15,879 nucleotides of DNA from DASXRU01 sp039933315. GTDB lineage: Bacteria; Acidobacteriota; Blastocatellia; Pyrinomonadales; Pyrinomonadaceae. Each line of letters starts with the position of its first letter. Position 1 is the first letter of the stretch. The DNA is taken from the NCBI GenBank assembly GCA_039933315.1, contig JBDTOI010000091.1, forward strand, positions 1-15,879, written 5' to 3'. Positions 15,787 to 15,879 of this stretch are shown here, one piece after another. A program made the translations under genes and the position numbers. The notes under the pieces were generated by a model. It was not told where the DNA came from. It searched no databases and saw only the letters and a program-made list of their open reading frames with translations.

Positions 15787-15787
<1 letters not shown>
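14957..15787 (+). CDS. Secreted L,D-transpeptidase (YkuD) with peptidoglycan-binding domain
   Basis: L,D-transpeptidases form 3-3 crosslinks in peptidoglycan or attach proteins to it, in the periplasm. The 276-residue protein has a signal peptide (about 1-20, cleavage near ASA). A peptidoglycan-binding domain of the PF01471 type covers about 34-88 (REAERRLSDLGYWAGAVDGLFDPATRSALIAFQ). A YkuD catalytic domain covers about 102-219 with its signature intact: His180 (GVAIHGS), then SHGCIRIP with His192 and catalytic Cys194. GGAAAGG ends 4 nt before ATG 14957. The last eleven codons read through the hairpin of the convergent 5S terminator (15752-15775), and the stop TAA (15785-15787) touches the 3' end of the 5S gene. 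The C-terminal tail after about residue 220 is therefore probably shaped by the rRNA locus rather than by function. The gene lies between two copies of the 5S 3' end. Confidence 0.92.
15745..15775 (-). terminator. Terminator of the 5S rRNA gene, inside the L,D-transpeptidase coding sequence
   Basis: GCCCGCTCG (15752-15760) and CGAGCGGGC (15767-15775) form a perfect 9-bp stem with a 6-nt loop. On the minus strand it is followed by TTTGATGTTTG, a moderate T-tract. It starts 11 nt past the 5S 3' end, the expected place for an rRNA operon terminator. On the plus strand no T-run follows, so it serves leftward transcription best. Confidence 0.75.

Positions 15788-15879
<92 letters not shown>

Overview
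The window looks like chromosome of an Acidobacteriota-type bacterium. The main clue is a secreted protein of the acidobacterial VWFA-related family; the gene mix and intergenic palindromic repeats agree with this. The assignment is inferred from protein families only. Nearly every reading frame here is an ordinary housekeeping or cell-envelope gene. I see no phage, transposase, CRISPR array, defence island or biosynthetic cluster.

Layout. Bases 1-677 (minus) hold the N-terminal part of a DUF1624/HGSNAT-type membrane acyltransferase that runs off the left edge. Divergent from it is the secreted VWFA-related protein (841-3081, plus), which converges within 9 bp on serA (3091-4689, minus). Divergent from serA is corA (4835-5806, plus), which overlaps the start of a small one-helix membrane protein (5797-6141). 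Next comes a minus-strand run read right to left: a TgpA-like transglutaminase (8614-10776), rimO (7112-8461), pgpA (6409-7032) and a 73-residue disordered protein (6174-6395). Divergent from the transglutaminase is a PBP1b-like bifunctional penicillin-binding protein (11255-13798, plus). It converges on a glutaminyl-peptide cyclotransferase (13854-14651, minus). A secreted L,D-transpeptidase (14957-15787, plus) then runs head-on into the 3' end of a 5S rRNA gene (15787-15879, minus, cut by the right edge), presumably the last gene of an rRNA operon outside the window.

How the genes fit together. Two gene products act on peptidoglycan: PBP1b-like polymerisation with D,D-crosslinking, and L,D-crosslinking by the YkuD protein. 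Others act on the envelope (pgpA in phospholipid synthesis, CorA in divalent cation transport, the transglutaminase and VWFA proteins) or on ribosomes (RimO modifying S12, 5S rRNA). They share a location rather than one pathway.

The most unusual parts lie between the genes. A 20-bp copy of the 5S rRNA 3' end, with its own terminator, sits about 1 kb from the real 5S end, so the L,D-transpeptidase gene is bracketed by a direct repeat. The real 5S terminator is encoded inside the last codons of the L,D-transpeptidase. Three families of REP-like palindromes sit in the minus-strand run: a 7038-7106 pair, an 8504-8610 inverted pair, and a single hairpin at 10907-10931. serA has a perfect TATAAT only 10 nt before its ATG, suggesting a leaderless mRNA.
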